Shown here in pieces: positions 1-11,770 of a stretch of DNA of 64,000 nt. The DNA lies in contig WIUZ02000007.1 of NCBI GenBank assembly GCA_015956445.1, forward strand, positions 1,054,001 to 1,118,000, given 5' to 3'. The notes under the pieces are model-generated. The model worked only from the letters and a program-made list of their open reading frames with translations. It was not told the DNA's origin and searched no databases. Origin of the DNA: Thelephora terrestris. Its lineage: Eukaryota; Basidiomycota; Agaricomycetes; Thelephorales; Thelephoraceae. The first letter of the stretch is position 1; each line of letters opens with the position of its first letter. Made by a program: the position numbers and the translations under genes.

Positions 1-49
1 GTGAGCAACAAGTAGGGTACATTCTGGTGTTCAAAACCGACGCGGGGTC

Positions 50-3000
50 CTAGGAGCGAAAGGTTAACTTCCTCAGCACTCGATCCTCCCCAAGCATGAC
101 AAGTGTATTAGGCCCAGCCCAATGATGCCCTCTATAACGCGAGCTGAGATATCCCGGTGGAATCCAGCAAATCTTTTCCGAGCCCCTAACAACCCATTCC
201 CGGCTTCTGTCTACTTGATATTGCGACTCGCTTGACTCCATAGCCCTGTATGACGACAAGAAAGAGATCTGGTGGGTAGTCTCTGCCCCGGGCGAGAGTT
301 CGAGATTGTAGGTGCAGTATTCGGAGTGGAATCGTGTTTCTGAGTCGAATGTGATATAGGGGGATGGGATGTAGGGTCCGAAGAGTATTTTCGCCGCCTG
401 AAGTTTTCCAGTCCCCGCATCCCACACAGAGATCGAACTTGAAGTCCTTTCGAACCACGGCCCATGGAAATGGATAGTCACAAGCCGGGTACCGGCTGGC
501 GAAAACTTGCCCTCTGATGGTACAGAATCTATCTTCACAGTCCAGATTGGAAGTTTATCGCCAAGCCCGCATGACTGCATATATTCACCTCCCCCGCTCC
601 CCACTAAGCAATAGACCACCATGCGATTTTTGAGCGACGCAGCGACGAGACCATCAAAGTCGTTTCCAATGTTATAGCCCTTCAGGTCATCCGAGAGTGT
701 GAAAAGGTTGGACATGGTGGATGTTTCGAGTAGTTGGATAGCGGGCTGTTCTTCCAGACGAAGAGCGATGATTCTGCCCTGGTCGAGGGTGGTTACGGTG
801 TGCACCAAAGTTGGCTGGGGAGGTTGTGCGTATCGGTCATCCATGCTCAACAACTGGATACCGGAGGACCTTGCACCCACTACTACGGCCCCATTTGGCA
901 GGCTGGAGATAAAATTCACTGTGTCTCGAAGTTTGTAATACCTCCAACGCTGCGTCGAAAGGCTGAATACCCCCAGTCCACCTCCCATCATACTGCCCAC
1001 GATTTCCTCTGCCGTTCGGGAGAAGGCGAAGCGATCTAGCCACTCTGGCTCCTGAAGCAGGACCGAAGATTTGCCTTTCTGAAGGTCGATAATTACAGTG
1101 ATTGTCCTGAACGATCCACGGGTGGCAACGGCCAACCGATCAAGTTCCTGGGAATAGACCATGTCAAAGATGAGTTCCACCGTTGTGAAACTGCGCAGGG
1201 TTGTTCCGGCAACAACATCCCATATCTGCACCCATACCCCCCCTGCAACTGCAAGTTGTTCCTCCAGCCGCAGCCAACAAAAACAAGTGACCGGTGAGGC
1301 TTCCCAGATGCCATCATTCTTCCCTTTTTTCGCAACTTCCAGAACTTCGACCATCCCATTCTCAAAGAGACAGGCGAGGAAGCGGCCCTTCATTGAGATG
1401 GCGACGGATTTGATTCGGGCCTTGTTCTTCAAGGCAAAAGTACGGGCTAATCCACCGGTTTGGGTATCCCATAAGGTGACTGAACCGTTCGAGTGACCGC
1501 AGAGGACGATTGTGCCATCCTGGAAACCTCCCACCGCCACAATAGAATCTTCGAGCCTCAGCAACAGCCTCAGTGCACCTGTGATGGCATCGTGGATCAC
1601 CACTTCATGACGCTTACGCTGAGCCGCGGCAATCCAGTGGTCGGAGGTAGCTATCAACCAGTTCTTAACAGAACCAGTCTGGATGGTTTGTAAGGCAGCT
1701 CCCCAGGTGTCTGGGCACCCATAAACCCCAGTGATTGGTGTTTTCTCCCAGAGGATCATAGGGCGAAACATGGATGATCTCGGTGAAAGAGGTAGGGCAG
1801 AATGGTATATGTGTGGTGCAGATTGCTGGATGAGGTGGAAAAAATTCTTTGTAAATCGGAGGTAGTCTTCAGCCAGGTTATGTAGATTGGGGGTAGAGGT
1901 GTCAACCTGTTTACAATCAATGGATGACTTGGGCATTTATATTGGATACGCACCATACCAAACCAGTCGAAAAGATGGTTAATGCTATGGACCACACTTT
2001 CCAACCGGTTCTCAAGGCTCATCACCTCAATCCATTGAACACCGTTGGTGTTGAAGAATTCAGTTGCGGAGGTGATTAGCAGGAGGACATAATTGCCGGT
2101 CGTTGGAGAGGACCGAACGTGCATGGCCCAATAGCTGCACGCGTAACGTGTTGCGCCCCCCACCTTCTCCTCCAGAAGTCCCGAAATATCAGGGACATCC
2201 CGATTCATCACGAAGTCCGGAAGATCACAGGGATTCAGCTTCAACTTCTTCAACAACTCTAAACAGCCAAGTGCCATCTGTCCGTGGTGAGTGGGCGTGT
2301 CAATGAGGAACTTCGGGTCGGAACAACGGTGGGGGTCTTGCAAGAAATCAGGAAACGACTTGTGGAAAACGCGAATTTCCTTGGAATCATCTTCGGGGAC
2401 AATAAGAACCGAGTGGAGATGCCGGAGGGTCGTCTTGATGTGGGGTACGTCGACACCAAGCATCTGTGCAATTTGCTCGCGGGACAACGGGTTGAATGCC
2501 AAAACCACTGTGCCCAAGACCCTTCTCAAGTTTGTGAACATTTCGGTCTCTTCAATGCCTGAAAATGCGAGTTCTAGAACTTGGGTGTATAGTGGGTCAA
2601 TACCTGCTACCCCTTCATGAGCCGTGCAGTCTGGCTGGTTGATGATGAGCTGGAGACGCTTGTCGGGCTCGTGATGTTCCGATTCGATAAATCTGGCAAG
2701 GGTGGACGCAAAAATGAAGAGGCCCGATGACTTCTTGGTGAGAGTCGTCAGATCGCAGTCGCGTGGCCATGGATCGGAGACGTCGAGGTCGCTCCTTCCT
2801 TTAGCGATCGCAGTAAGCTTCTCCTGGAGGTACAATCGGATGTCCTTGTCAACGTTAGAGGGTTCGACCTCGTGCAGCAAAAAAGTCTGGGTTATTGGTT
2901 CCAGGAGAGGGAGCCGAAATCCGGTCCGAATCCGAGGCTCCGGCCTTCCAGTGATGAAGAACTTGACCGATGGTAGGTCCTTGACGTGACGACCAAGGAC

Positions 3001-4426
3001 GGAGAGGATTGCCGAGGCGGGTTGGTCGTCGACACATTCGTCCAAAGCGTCCACGACGATGACGCACGTAATACTGGTAGCGGAGAGGGGGTCAACGATC
3101 AAGCCTTTGAGTTGAGAGATAAGCGAGTTCCGGGCCACGGAAGGGTCTTGCTTGATTACCCGAATGATTCTTTCTCGAAACGCGGGGTACCGACACGCGA
3201 GTTGGTAGGCAAGAGTGGGAAAGATGTGCTTGAGCTCCTTCCTGTCGAGGTAATCACGAGAGCAGAAAAAGCTGGCACCGAGGGCCCCAGCATCTGCGAC
3301 CATTCCGGAAAATGTTTGAGCGATGGTTGATTTTCCTGTTCCTGCCAGTCCGTTAAGCCAGAAGACACGCCTTTCCTGCGGATTTTTGGTCCACCGCATT
3401 ATACGATCGAGGACGGCCTCCCGGGTCCCGGGGAGGCACAAATCATGATGACCAGCTTGGTGTCCGGCGTTGTGCACGGGGCCCAGCTCTTCTAGCCGCT
3501 TGAGATCTGCGGCTTCCTGGTGTGGAGTTAGTGTTCGAACAAATCTGGTGCTGGCCTCATAATCGCCTCACAATAATCTTTTGGATGTCTTCACCAATCT
3601 TCTTCGTGTTTCCGTAGATATCCTGCTGTATTGATGTCTATCCGGAATGTTAGACGGCTTGTGGGGCGGCGTTGATTGCACACACCTGGTAATCTGTCAC
3701 AGCAGTGGCCAGGTCTTGGACGAAACTGTTCAAGGTCTTTGAATGGTCAGCATTCTTCAGGAACTTCACGATCCCGTGTTGCTTGGAAAGCGGCCTGAGT
3801 TTCTTGAATACACGAGTCAGCTTCCTGCGAATAGCCCAATGCAGTTTAGAAATGTGTCAGTTGTTCATCGAAGGGGAGTATCACCGACCTTCGAAGAGCG
3901 ACCCTCCGCGCCTTCTCCTTATCGTCCCGGTCACCCACTGGGGATGCGAGTATCTCGCTAAGTGACTCTACCCTTTCCTCGATCTCTCTAATCTGGTCCG
4001 CATTGTCGGCGCTTTGCTGCAAGAGACGATTAACACAGTCGGACGAGACGCTTGAGGAAAGCTCACATCGTAGTTCTTTATGAGAACGGAAAGGGCGCCC
4101 ACGACCGCCTTGAGTGGCAAACACATATCGGAGGATGCGTTGGCGATATCAATTGCTATCTTCGCTGCTTCATATGCCGTCTTCCAGCACGACTCTTTAG
4201 ATGGTCCAGGTTCATCGAGCGCGGTATCCATGGGGCTGCAGGATGGAGAAGCGACGGATAAAGCGATCGCAGTTGCCGATGCAGCAAGCACGCTAAGATC
4301 CTTGGCTTTGGTATGCTTTATCGGAAGGCCCTGCTTCACGGGCTCAACGACCGGGGGGGTAGGTGTGGGCGGTGGACTGTTCGTTGGCCTGGTTGACGAG
4401 GAAGACTTGTTCCAAAAGGGAAGCAT
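50..4426 (-). CDS. NACHT-WD40 NLR-type STAND protein
   Basis: This is a fungal NOD-like receptor of about 1,390 residues. Start ATG is at 4426. Clear introns are 4017-4066, 3825-3888, 3638-3685 and 1907-1953; all have GT-AG ends and restore the frame. The N-terminal part (exons 1-4) is helical and Ser/Pro-rich. The NACHT core follows with Walker A GLAGTGKST, Walker B VIVVDALDEC and the sensor-like FFITGRPEPRI. After a helical linker, the last exon (1906-50) has WD40-type repeats such as SVTLWDTQTGG. Such proteins bind nucleotide, oligomerise on ligand sensing, and act in non-self recognition or programmed cell death. The N-terminal effector domain is not recognised. One junction near 3567-3594 needs either a 28-nt intron or is a frameshift, so the gene may be intact or freshly broken. 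Confidence 0.87.
3567..3594 (-). other. 28-nt frame-restoring segment in NLR gene
   Basis: Reading through this segment gives a stop just after the KIIVRRL residues. Removing 28 nt that start GTGAAG and end GTGAG joins the frame to DYEASTRFV, the expected start of the NACHT-proximal region. This is either an unusually short intron or a real frameshift at an old exon boundary. The sequence alone does not decide. Confidence 0.4.
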
Positions 4427-4744
4427 GTTGGGTGCAAGGACAACAAAGGGTGGGGGTTCCCTTTTGCTCAGATGATGGGTTTCGTGCTCAGAGAAGGTTG
4501 ATTGACGCGCAGAAGGCACCTGGCAGAATACAAGCGCCCAGGAATAAACGCGGTCACGGTATGCAAACAGTCCGAAGAAAATTGGCGCAGGGATATGTGA
4601 CTTTGAACAGGAGAAGCGGCACGGGCGAGTGAAAGGCGAAGAGCTGAAAGTTTCCGTGGTCGGGGCGGGGGCGTTTATCAATTGGGGACTGTATCTTTCA
4701 AAGAGGGGGGCGGCGGGTAAGTATTTGTTTATCTGGATTCGCAA

Positions 4745-5030
4745 GAAGTTTGCGCGGACTTAGCATTCAGCATATGGTCATTGGTGCGCACCACAAGGTC
4801 CGAGGCTTACTGCCCCGGGAATTTTCCCAGCCTGCATTCTACACACGGGGACGAACGAGGTCACGACACAATTCTAGAGACTCGTCGGTCGTGGGAAGTC
4901 TTTGGACCAAAGGCTATCCTGTGCACGCGTCGCACGTCTGTGAAGCTCTCCAGCGAGAACAGAACATCTCCGAGTGCGGTTGAAATTGACGAGGAGGTGA
5001 GCTGCTGATCGCCTCTCGAAGTAGGTCTTG
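4745..5030. other. Intergenic, upstream of NLR gene
   Basis: No supported gene was found here. This stretch probably holds the promoter and 5' UTR of the minus-strand NLR gene. No clear TATA box or repeat was noticed. Confidence 0.4.
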
Positions 5031-5044
5031 GAGAATACTATGTT

Positions 5045-5105
5045 CTCAGTATCTACCGAGAAAACCGAGGAACAGGCTCGACGCACTGGTGATGTCGATG
5101 GGATT
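5045..5105 (-). pseudogene. Short fragment copied from the MDR reductase gene
   Basis: About 50-60 bp here reads NPID-T-ASSLFL-FL on the minus strand. It matches the NPIDVTGASSLFLAFL segment of the reductase pseudogene at about 6535-6600 at roughly 80% by eye. Nothing else of the domain follows. It is best read as a relic of a partial local duplication, not as an independent gene. Confidence 0.5.
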
Positions 5106-5567
5106 AATCTCACATAGCGCCGTGCCTCGACCCCCGCACCAAGCCGACGAACATCCTTCATCTCAGCTTCCGGTGTCTGTCTCGCTACAGAGGTATACAC
5201 CCAAGCCATCTTCGCTCGTCAAAGAAACCGTGTGCCAGAACTTGTCATCCCGATCGAGACCAGCTTTACCTGTTTTTTCACTCTGCGATCTCGCTTTATT
5301 GGTGCTAAGTATAATCTTGTTACAGGCCAGACAACTGCCCACATATATCTCATTACCTCCATACGTCCCAGTCTCCGGATCTCACCTCGTGTCTTCGTTT
5401 CTTATCGTGACCCCACCTTTGTGTGGTCAGCCTCGTCCCCTCTTGCTCTCCCTCTTATCGTGTTAGTCCAATTTCAACTTTCTACCGACACCAAGGCAGT
5501 ATGAATTACACATACACTTCGTACACACGCCCGACCGCTCACAAACCAAGCTGGACGGAATGAAACC

Positions 5568-6783
5568 TCACACCGTGAACACGACCTTTTCCGCGCGGAC
5601 TTTTCCAGAGGGGATATACTCAAACCCGTCGCTGACGACTATCTCCAATCCCCCATCAAAATTCTTCACCGGGATGCACTTCAGCTTCCTGCCTCTAACC
5701 AGCTCTGGAATCTTCTGCAAGAACGCGGATAACACACGCCTGGCATCGTCACCTGGGCCTAGGCCGGCATGCCCGAAACCGTAGGAGCAAAAGATATCGA
5801 TCACTTTCGCCGAGAGAGAAAGTTGGTCAGCAGTTCGAACCGGATGGATGTGTGATGCTCGGGGGGAGGCAGCAGACGAACTTTTGACCTGGACGTCCTT
5901 CCTGACGTCGTGGATTCCTTCGGCGAGAGGATGATCTTTCCAGGTTTATCATGTTCCGCCAGGACTTTCACCGCGGTGAGTTGGGTGTCGTTCCCGGCTA
6001 TCGGATCGAATACGTGCGAAATATTGTTTCCAGCCACATCCTTTACCTCTTTAACCATTTCAGGATCCCTATACTGGCAAACACGAGCGCAAAAGTATCA
6101 GCCACGAAAGCGAATACATCAACCGGTGGGAGTACAAACGTCAAAGACTGCGCCCGCTTCAAAGCTCTTCAGCAACTCGTGGTTGCGAGGGGAAGCGACG
6201 GTGACGACCTTGTAACCAGAAAGCTTGGCAAGTTGAATAGCGAATTGGCCGACTCCAGAGCTTCCTCCGTAGACAAAAACCACGTGTTTTCCATCCCCTT
6301 GGGAGGAGCAGAGTCGGTGGGCTTGCAAACTTGCAACCTGGACACTTACTGCCAACAATGCAATGGTGGCACTGACTTTGTCCCAAACCTTGAGATCGAC
6401 TTTGAGGTTCGGTCCAAGTTTGACAACTTCCCCGTAAAGTCGCACCCGATGTGAGCACGTTTCGTGGAAGAACCTGTAGGCTGGATATCGAGCATGAAAG
6501 GATAGGGTTCGGAGAGTGACCGTCAGAATCCGTTGAGAAAGGCGAGAAACAGGCTCGACGCACCGGTAACGTCGATGGGGTTGGGACCAATCGCTCGTAC
6601 CCTGACCAGGACCTCGTTCTCCTCTACTGCAGGGATGGGGTTTCCTTGGGAACGATGTCTTTTCCCTGGCGACAAGGATGAGTTTGAGATTGCGAGATTC
6701 CCAAGTTGGTGTGACAAACCTCTTGGACAGGCGCCTTGCAGGCAGCCGGAATACTCCCCGAGGGAACAGACAGGGAGCGACAT
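5568..6783 (-). pseudogene. Zinc-type alcohol dehydrogenase / enoyl reductase (MDR) pseudogene
   Basis: The pieces are those of a medium-chain dehydrogenase/reductase of the fungal enoyl-reductase/quinone oxidoreductase type. They are an N-terminal EENEVLVRVRAIGPNPID segment, a Rossmann segment VYGGSSGVGQFAIQLAK, an intron at 6074-6139 that joins AVFD to YRDPEM, and the C-terminal GFEYIPSGKVRAEKVVF. An intact member would reduce a C=C or carbonyl group with NAD(P)H. Here a G-run near 6440 has lost a base between CDFTG and EVVKLGP. The middle of the domain, between KVWDKVSATIA and the Rossmann fold, is much shorter than usual. A CTCT run near 5925 also shifts the frame. The start is uncertain. 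Together these breaks indicate decay, not unusual splicing. Confidence 0.75.
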
Positions 6784-6806
6784 CCACTGCGCCCGTCGTC
6801 CTTCAC

Positions 6807-7146
6807 CCTACCTTCTCTGGTTGCTACATGTGCCGATGTTCGTATTTTTCAAGTAGCGCCAGCGCGGCCATAGCTGTGCCATTGGGCCACGAGCTTGTAC
6901 ATCAAAAGGCTTTTGGTAGCAGAGTGGCAATTGGTGGTGGGGCGCACGCTGTGTGAAAGGGGTCGTCAGTACAAAGGGTTCATCAGGACTGACGGCGGTT
7001 AAGCCATGTAAATCCAGGTGCTAGAATACACCAGTACCAAAGGCACTGAGACCGACCCAAAAGTGACCGGGTTCAACGACATCAAGTAGATCCCGCAAGT
7101 AGATCCCGGTTTTGATCCGCTCCTTGCCTCCTTTCAAGCAACTAGC
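6807..7146. other. Divergent intergenic region
   Basis: This stretch lies between the minus-strand reductase relic and the plus-strand RRP4 gene. No gene was recognised. It presumably carries the RRP4 promoter. Confidence 0.4.
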
Positions 7147-8396
7147 ATGGTCACCTTCACCTCGTTCCCAAATCCAAAGGATTCATTTTCCTACGCGCCT
7201 CCAAAATTCTCGACCGAAGACAAGAATGACATGGACATCGATGTCTATGAAGACGACGACGACGGCGAGGATTTTGATAGCGGGACAAAATTGACTTGTC
7301 CTGGGGAACCGATCACCTCTTCTCATGCTTACATGCGGTACGCAGTTCGCTGGATGCTCTGACACTAAAATCGTGTTGAAGGTCAATCCAAGCGTAGTGG
7401 TCATGGGACTTTTATCGATCAGGAGACCGTGATATCCTCTGTGGCTGGGACCATCGAACGGGTCAATAAGCTCGTCAGCGTCCGCGCGATCAGGACGAGG
7501 TACAACGCCGAGGTGGGAGACCTTATTGTTGGACGTATCACGGAGGTATGATTTTTTTTCCAACTCGGATGGGACGTTCGCTGCAAAGCTCGATTCGAGG
7601 TACAACCACGGCGATGGAAGGTGGACGCAAACTCTCGCCAAGACGCGGTTTTGATGCTCTCGTCCATTAACTTACCCGGTGGTGTTCAGGTGAGCGGTTT
7701 TTCGAGGCTGTGCTAGGGGTTACCTAGAGCTGAACGACTCTCTGCTACACAGCGGAGAAAACTAGAGAGTGATGAGTTGCAAATCCGGCAGTTTTTCGAG
7801 GAGGGGGACCTCCTGGTTGCGGAAGTACAATCATTTTTCGCGGACGGTACAATGTCATTACACACTCGCTCCTTGACATACGGCAAGGTAGGTTGCTACG
7901 AAGACCGCCTCGGTGTCGAAGGCTCACTCTGGCACTCAGCTTCGAAATGGACAACTTGTCTGTGTCCCTCCTATCCTTATCCGACGATTAAAGTCGCATT
8001 TCGTCTCGCTGCCTTGCAACGTAGACCTCATCCTGGGGTTGAACGGCTATATCTGGGTCAGTAAACACATCAACCAAAATCGTCGGCCAGGAGAAGAAGG
8101 GTTGGACGCGGAATCTGTGTACTCGAATCAAAATGAAGTGAGTTCACGTCCACGGAACATCTAAGGATCTGTCCTTGCGCTCAACATTCTCCAAGGCGAT
8201 TGATGCGCCGACTCGAATGGCTATATCTCGCGTCACCAATCTCATCAAGGTGCTTGCTAGCCATTTCGTGCCTCTCTCTGACGTGATCCTCCTTGAGGCT
8301 TATGAATGGGCAATCGAGAACGACGTGGAGGTCAAGGACCTAACCCAGACGGACGTTTGCGAAGCACTTATCCTCACGGTTGGCACGAAAGGATAA
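7147..8396 (+). CDS. rrp4: Exosome complex RNA-binding subunit RRP4
   Basis: This encodes the Rrp4/EXOSC2 cap subunit of the RNA exosome, which binds RNA and guides it into the nuclease ring in nucleus and cytoplasm. Six exons are inferred, with introns 7338-7397, 7546-7599, 7690-7752, 7888-7939 and 8138-8195. The product starts with an acidic stretch and the GTKLTCPGEPI motif. An S1-type region follows (VGDLIVGRITEVQPRRWKV), then GDLLVAEVQSFFADGTMSLHTRS, and a KH-type C-terminal half with NGYIWVSKH and ASHFVPLSD. All junctions stay in frame. The 3' end is only 40 bp from the convergent gene downstream, so the transcripts probably overlap. Confidence 0.92.
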
Positions 8397-8436
8397 GAAA
8401 CGTACTACACTTGTATCCACCCTTATGCATTACCGT

Positions 8437-9253
8437 TTAGTAGTCGCTGCTCAAGAGATCTTGACTATCTAGCATCCTTAACGAGTCCTCATCGACCTCA
8501 GTTGCCACCTCCTCGTCCTCTTCTCCCTCCTCGTCTTCATCACCATCTGTATCCTCCTCGTCGTCTCCCTCTTCGTCCGCCTGCATCCCAAAAGCCTGAC
8601 GTTGGGCACCAGCGGGTTGAGGGGGAGGCGCGGTGGGTTGCTGATGGGCGGGGGCACCGTTTGCCATCTTACGGGCTTGTTCGGCTTGAGCCTTTTTCTC
8701 TGCCTCTTCATCCACAGGCAGGAGTGTATCCAGTCCAAGTTCTTTCCATCGCAGAAAGCCATTAACCCCGGCTCCTAACGGAACCATGTCTTCGAATAGA
8801 GCGCGTGACGAGGGTTCAAACGGACGCTTGGGTCGAGACGCTGGGTGTTTGATGCTCAAGGGGTTTCCGAAAGGATAAGACGGATGCACCACGGAAGGCA
8901 ACACTACGAGAACCAAGCAGACATGCGCTTAGGATATGATCCACGGTGGCATGAATTGATCGGGTCTCTGAACTCACGTTCGGACTCTTCAGGGTTGGGG
9001 GGTTTGGTTCCCGGTGGAATGTCCAGATCTCATGAATGCGCGCATCTTAGCGCGATGTCGAAAAAACGGAGAGGAGTTGTGAAACGAACCCTCATCGGAT
9101 AGATAGCCATCCATGTAATCTGGACCCTCGAGCGTATCGAGAGTCCGTAAGTCGGACGGAGTCATGTGGGCATAGCAGTAGAATAAGTCCTGTTAAGTTG
9201 CTTCTGTGTTAGCCTCGGCCAAGGTAATGGTAAATTCCTTCCCGCACAGTCAT
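8437..9253 (-). CDS. Unknown protein with acidic C-terminal tail
   Basis: The family is not recognised. A plausible start is ATG 9253, with an early intron ending at about 9215. This gives an N-terminus MTDLFYCYAHMTPSDLRT, then LDTLEGPDYMDGYLSDE. A second intron joins this to DARIHEIWTFHREPNPPT. The last exon (from about 8900) has a Pro/Arg-rich part, then WKELGLDTLLPVDEE and a strongly acidic tail of Glu and Asp ending ATEVDEDSLRMLDSQDLLSSDY-like. The exon junction near 8900-8990 is not resolved. The acidic tail suggests a nuclear or chaperone-type binding role, but this is only inference. It is convergent with RRP4. Confidence 0.55.
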
Positions 9254-9801
9254 GGTGGCCGGAACAGATGAGAGCTAGTCACATGATCATGATTACAGGA
9301 CAGGTCCTCGAGCCCTTACGATCAGCGGGAAGCAGCCTGATTGGCTGTATCCCCAGTAACACTCATCCTACGAGGTGAGCAACTTGCTAAGGTTCAGACA
9401 CCCTTGGATTTCACCGCCTGATGGCGCACTCCTAGGTTTGGACCATCCCGGGGCCTGGGGTTGAGGTGCAAGGGCGCGACGCCGCGATCGGCTGTTAGTG
9501 AACGAATGCTCTGAACGTTTTTGCTCGGCCTCCCACTGGAGCCACGAACGAAGCTCGAAATATCTCCGCAGTCCCCTTTACAATCGCTGTGAACGCGAAT
9601 CTTCACATAGGTGCAAGTCCGCATGTCACGGGCCAAGGTGGAGACTGATTGTGTGGCCTCCCACAAGATCAAATTCCGGGACGGAGAATAAGGATAATAT
9701 TGTACGAAAATCCAATACAGTTATCTTACTGTCTATGATCTACATGTATGTAACAGACAGAGTAGAATGTCTCGCCGCGGTGCGCCAAAATCGCATCCGC
9801 A
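9254..9801. other. Intergenic, no gene seen
   Basis: About 550 bp lie between two minus-strand genes. Short reading frames occur, but none has recognisable domains or good exon structure. This stretch likely holds the 3' UTR of the RING gene and the promoter of the acidic-tail gene. Confidence 0.4.
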
Positions 9802-11589
9802 TCATTCCTCTTCATCGTCGTCGTAAGCTTCCCACTCCTCAGAATCCGTGGTATCGAAGGCCCCTTCATCTGATTCCTTGAAGAGCTTCCAGGCCGTCCA
9901 GGTCCCGTCCGCCCTCTCGTCCACGTTCCATCTCTCGCCCCTCTCGAACACATCGTTCACTATATGATCGATGTACTCCTCCCCGGTGTAGTCCGAGGGA
10001 TGTAATCGAATGTTCCATCCTGGGTAGATCCGGTTACCATCGTCGAGCGCGATTGACAGTCCCTCGTCGTGTGTATAAGACATGTTGAACAGCTCGATCA
10101 TCTGGACGGTGGCGCCCCGGCGAAGCATCTTGAAATCCTCCCCGGTCAAGTCGTCAAACAAGAAATCGGTGGCTTCCACGTGTACCAAAGGAGGTTGCCA
10201 CCGAGCGGGGACGTAGTCCCCCTGGTAAGGTTCCTCGTCAGTATTGGATCCATATCCATCTTCCTCGTACATCCACTCATATCCATCCTCTTCCTCCTCG
10301 TCTGTGTCCTCCTCTTCGTCATCAGTAGATATGGGGTCATCTGGATCAGGGAATATTCCAGCCCAGGGATCAGGGTCAGGAGGAGGGGAGCATCGTCGAG
10401 AGCCCGAGGGCTTGGCCTTGTCAAGAGCGGATGTGATGGACTTGACTATGAATAGCTGCGTAGGCCTAGAGCGAACCGCGGTACGACAGCATGGGCAAGT
10501 TTTTGTGCGGTATACGAGAGCAAGCGGATCAGCTTCGTCGTACATCTCGTCCTCAGCTGGAGGAGCAGATCTGAACCAGTTCTGAAGACAACCTTGGCAG
10601 AGGACATGTCCGCAAGGTGAGAGGCTACACAGACTAAGTCAATCACCAGCGATTACTCCGATGTACGTCAGACGTACGTGAACGGCCGTGAAAGAACGTC
10701 GAGGCAGATCAGACATTGTAGGTTGTTTTCGACGGTAGTGATGAACTACAGAGATACCATGAGGAATTGATTAGCAAGGATCTGGGGGAGCGGACCTCAT
10801 CGCCTTTCTTTGACTGTTTCTTGAGTTTCTCGACTTGTTTGCTCTGTTCCTGATTTACCTAGAGAAGTCGTAGATCAGGGACCGAAAACGCCAAAGGCGG
10901 AGAGTGGACAAACCTTATTGGAACTCGTGAGTTCTTTCCTTAGCTCGTCGATGACCTTGCTTTGCTTCTCGATTGTCTTTTTCGACCGTTGTAATTGCTG
11001 TGTGCAAACGCGTGAATCCAAAATGAATAGTAGCGATCATGATGTATTGACAACGTACATCTCTCAACTTCTCAACTTCGTCCTGAAGGCGCATATATTG
11101 TGCGATGGCGATGGGACCAACGAGCTGGTGATCGTCGCCGGCTCCGGTTGGTTCCACAGATGATGTTCGTTTTGAGGATCTGCTGGGTTCCCCGCTGGTA
11201 AGCGACCGATCTCTGTCCCACCTTCCCGAAATCGCTGTCCGAGATAAGGACTGGGCATCGGTACTTTGATTGACGGTGTGTCGGTTTCTTGAGCTCAAAG
11301 ACTTGGCCTTAGACTTGTCGCCCCGGGCCACGGGGCCAGCATCCTCATCACCCAGGTGTCCGCGGGTGGGGTTATGAGTGGAGGGGTTCTGATTCTCTCG
11401 TCTCTTAGGTCGTTTGGATAATGTACTCTGGAGGGGGAACGGGGAGGCAACCTGGCCACCACCCGGGTCTGTGGACAACGTGGACGACCTTGTGATGGAT
11501 GAGTCAGGGGAACGAGATCGCTGCCTGCGACGGGTTGTGTGCGCTCTAGGAGTCGGCCTCGCTTGCGTCCGCCTTGCTGTCGAGTTCAT
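9802..11589 (-). CDS. RING finger protein with coiled coil and acidic tail
   Basis: This is a probable E3 ubiquitin ligase. Start ATG is at 11589. Introns are 10998-11058, 10859-10913, 10746-10795 and 10634-10677. The N-terminus is basic and Ser/Arg-rich (THTTRRRQRSRSPDSS-like), which suggests nuclear targeting. A Lys/Glu coiled coil follows (KTIEKQSKVIDELRKEL, then SKQVEKLKKQSKK). The RING reads CLICLD...CGHVLCQGCLQNWF...CPCC, with about 20 extra residues before the last pair. The C-terminal part is acidic and ends in EEWEAYDDDEEE. All junctions are in frame. It is divergent from the next gene, with about 180 bp between the starts. The substrate is unknown. Confidence 0.85.
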
Positions 11590-11770
11590 GGAGAGGATGG
11601 GTTTCACCGGAAAGTGAGGGATCAGAATTGGATCAGAGCGAAGCGAATGGGGGTTGTTCAGCGCTCGGCGTTTGAGTTTCAAATTGGTCCTAAACGAGCT
11701 TTGTGATGGGATCTGCCAAGACTACATTTCGGTTTGTTATCTTTTCTGGTAAGCACTACAAACGGCTTCG

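Noticed and set aside
8138-8165. Possible 28-nt intron in RRP4
   Set aside because: A normal 58-nt intron (8138-8195) gives the right frame and the conserved APTRMAI join, so the short version is not needed.
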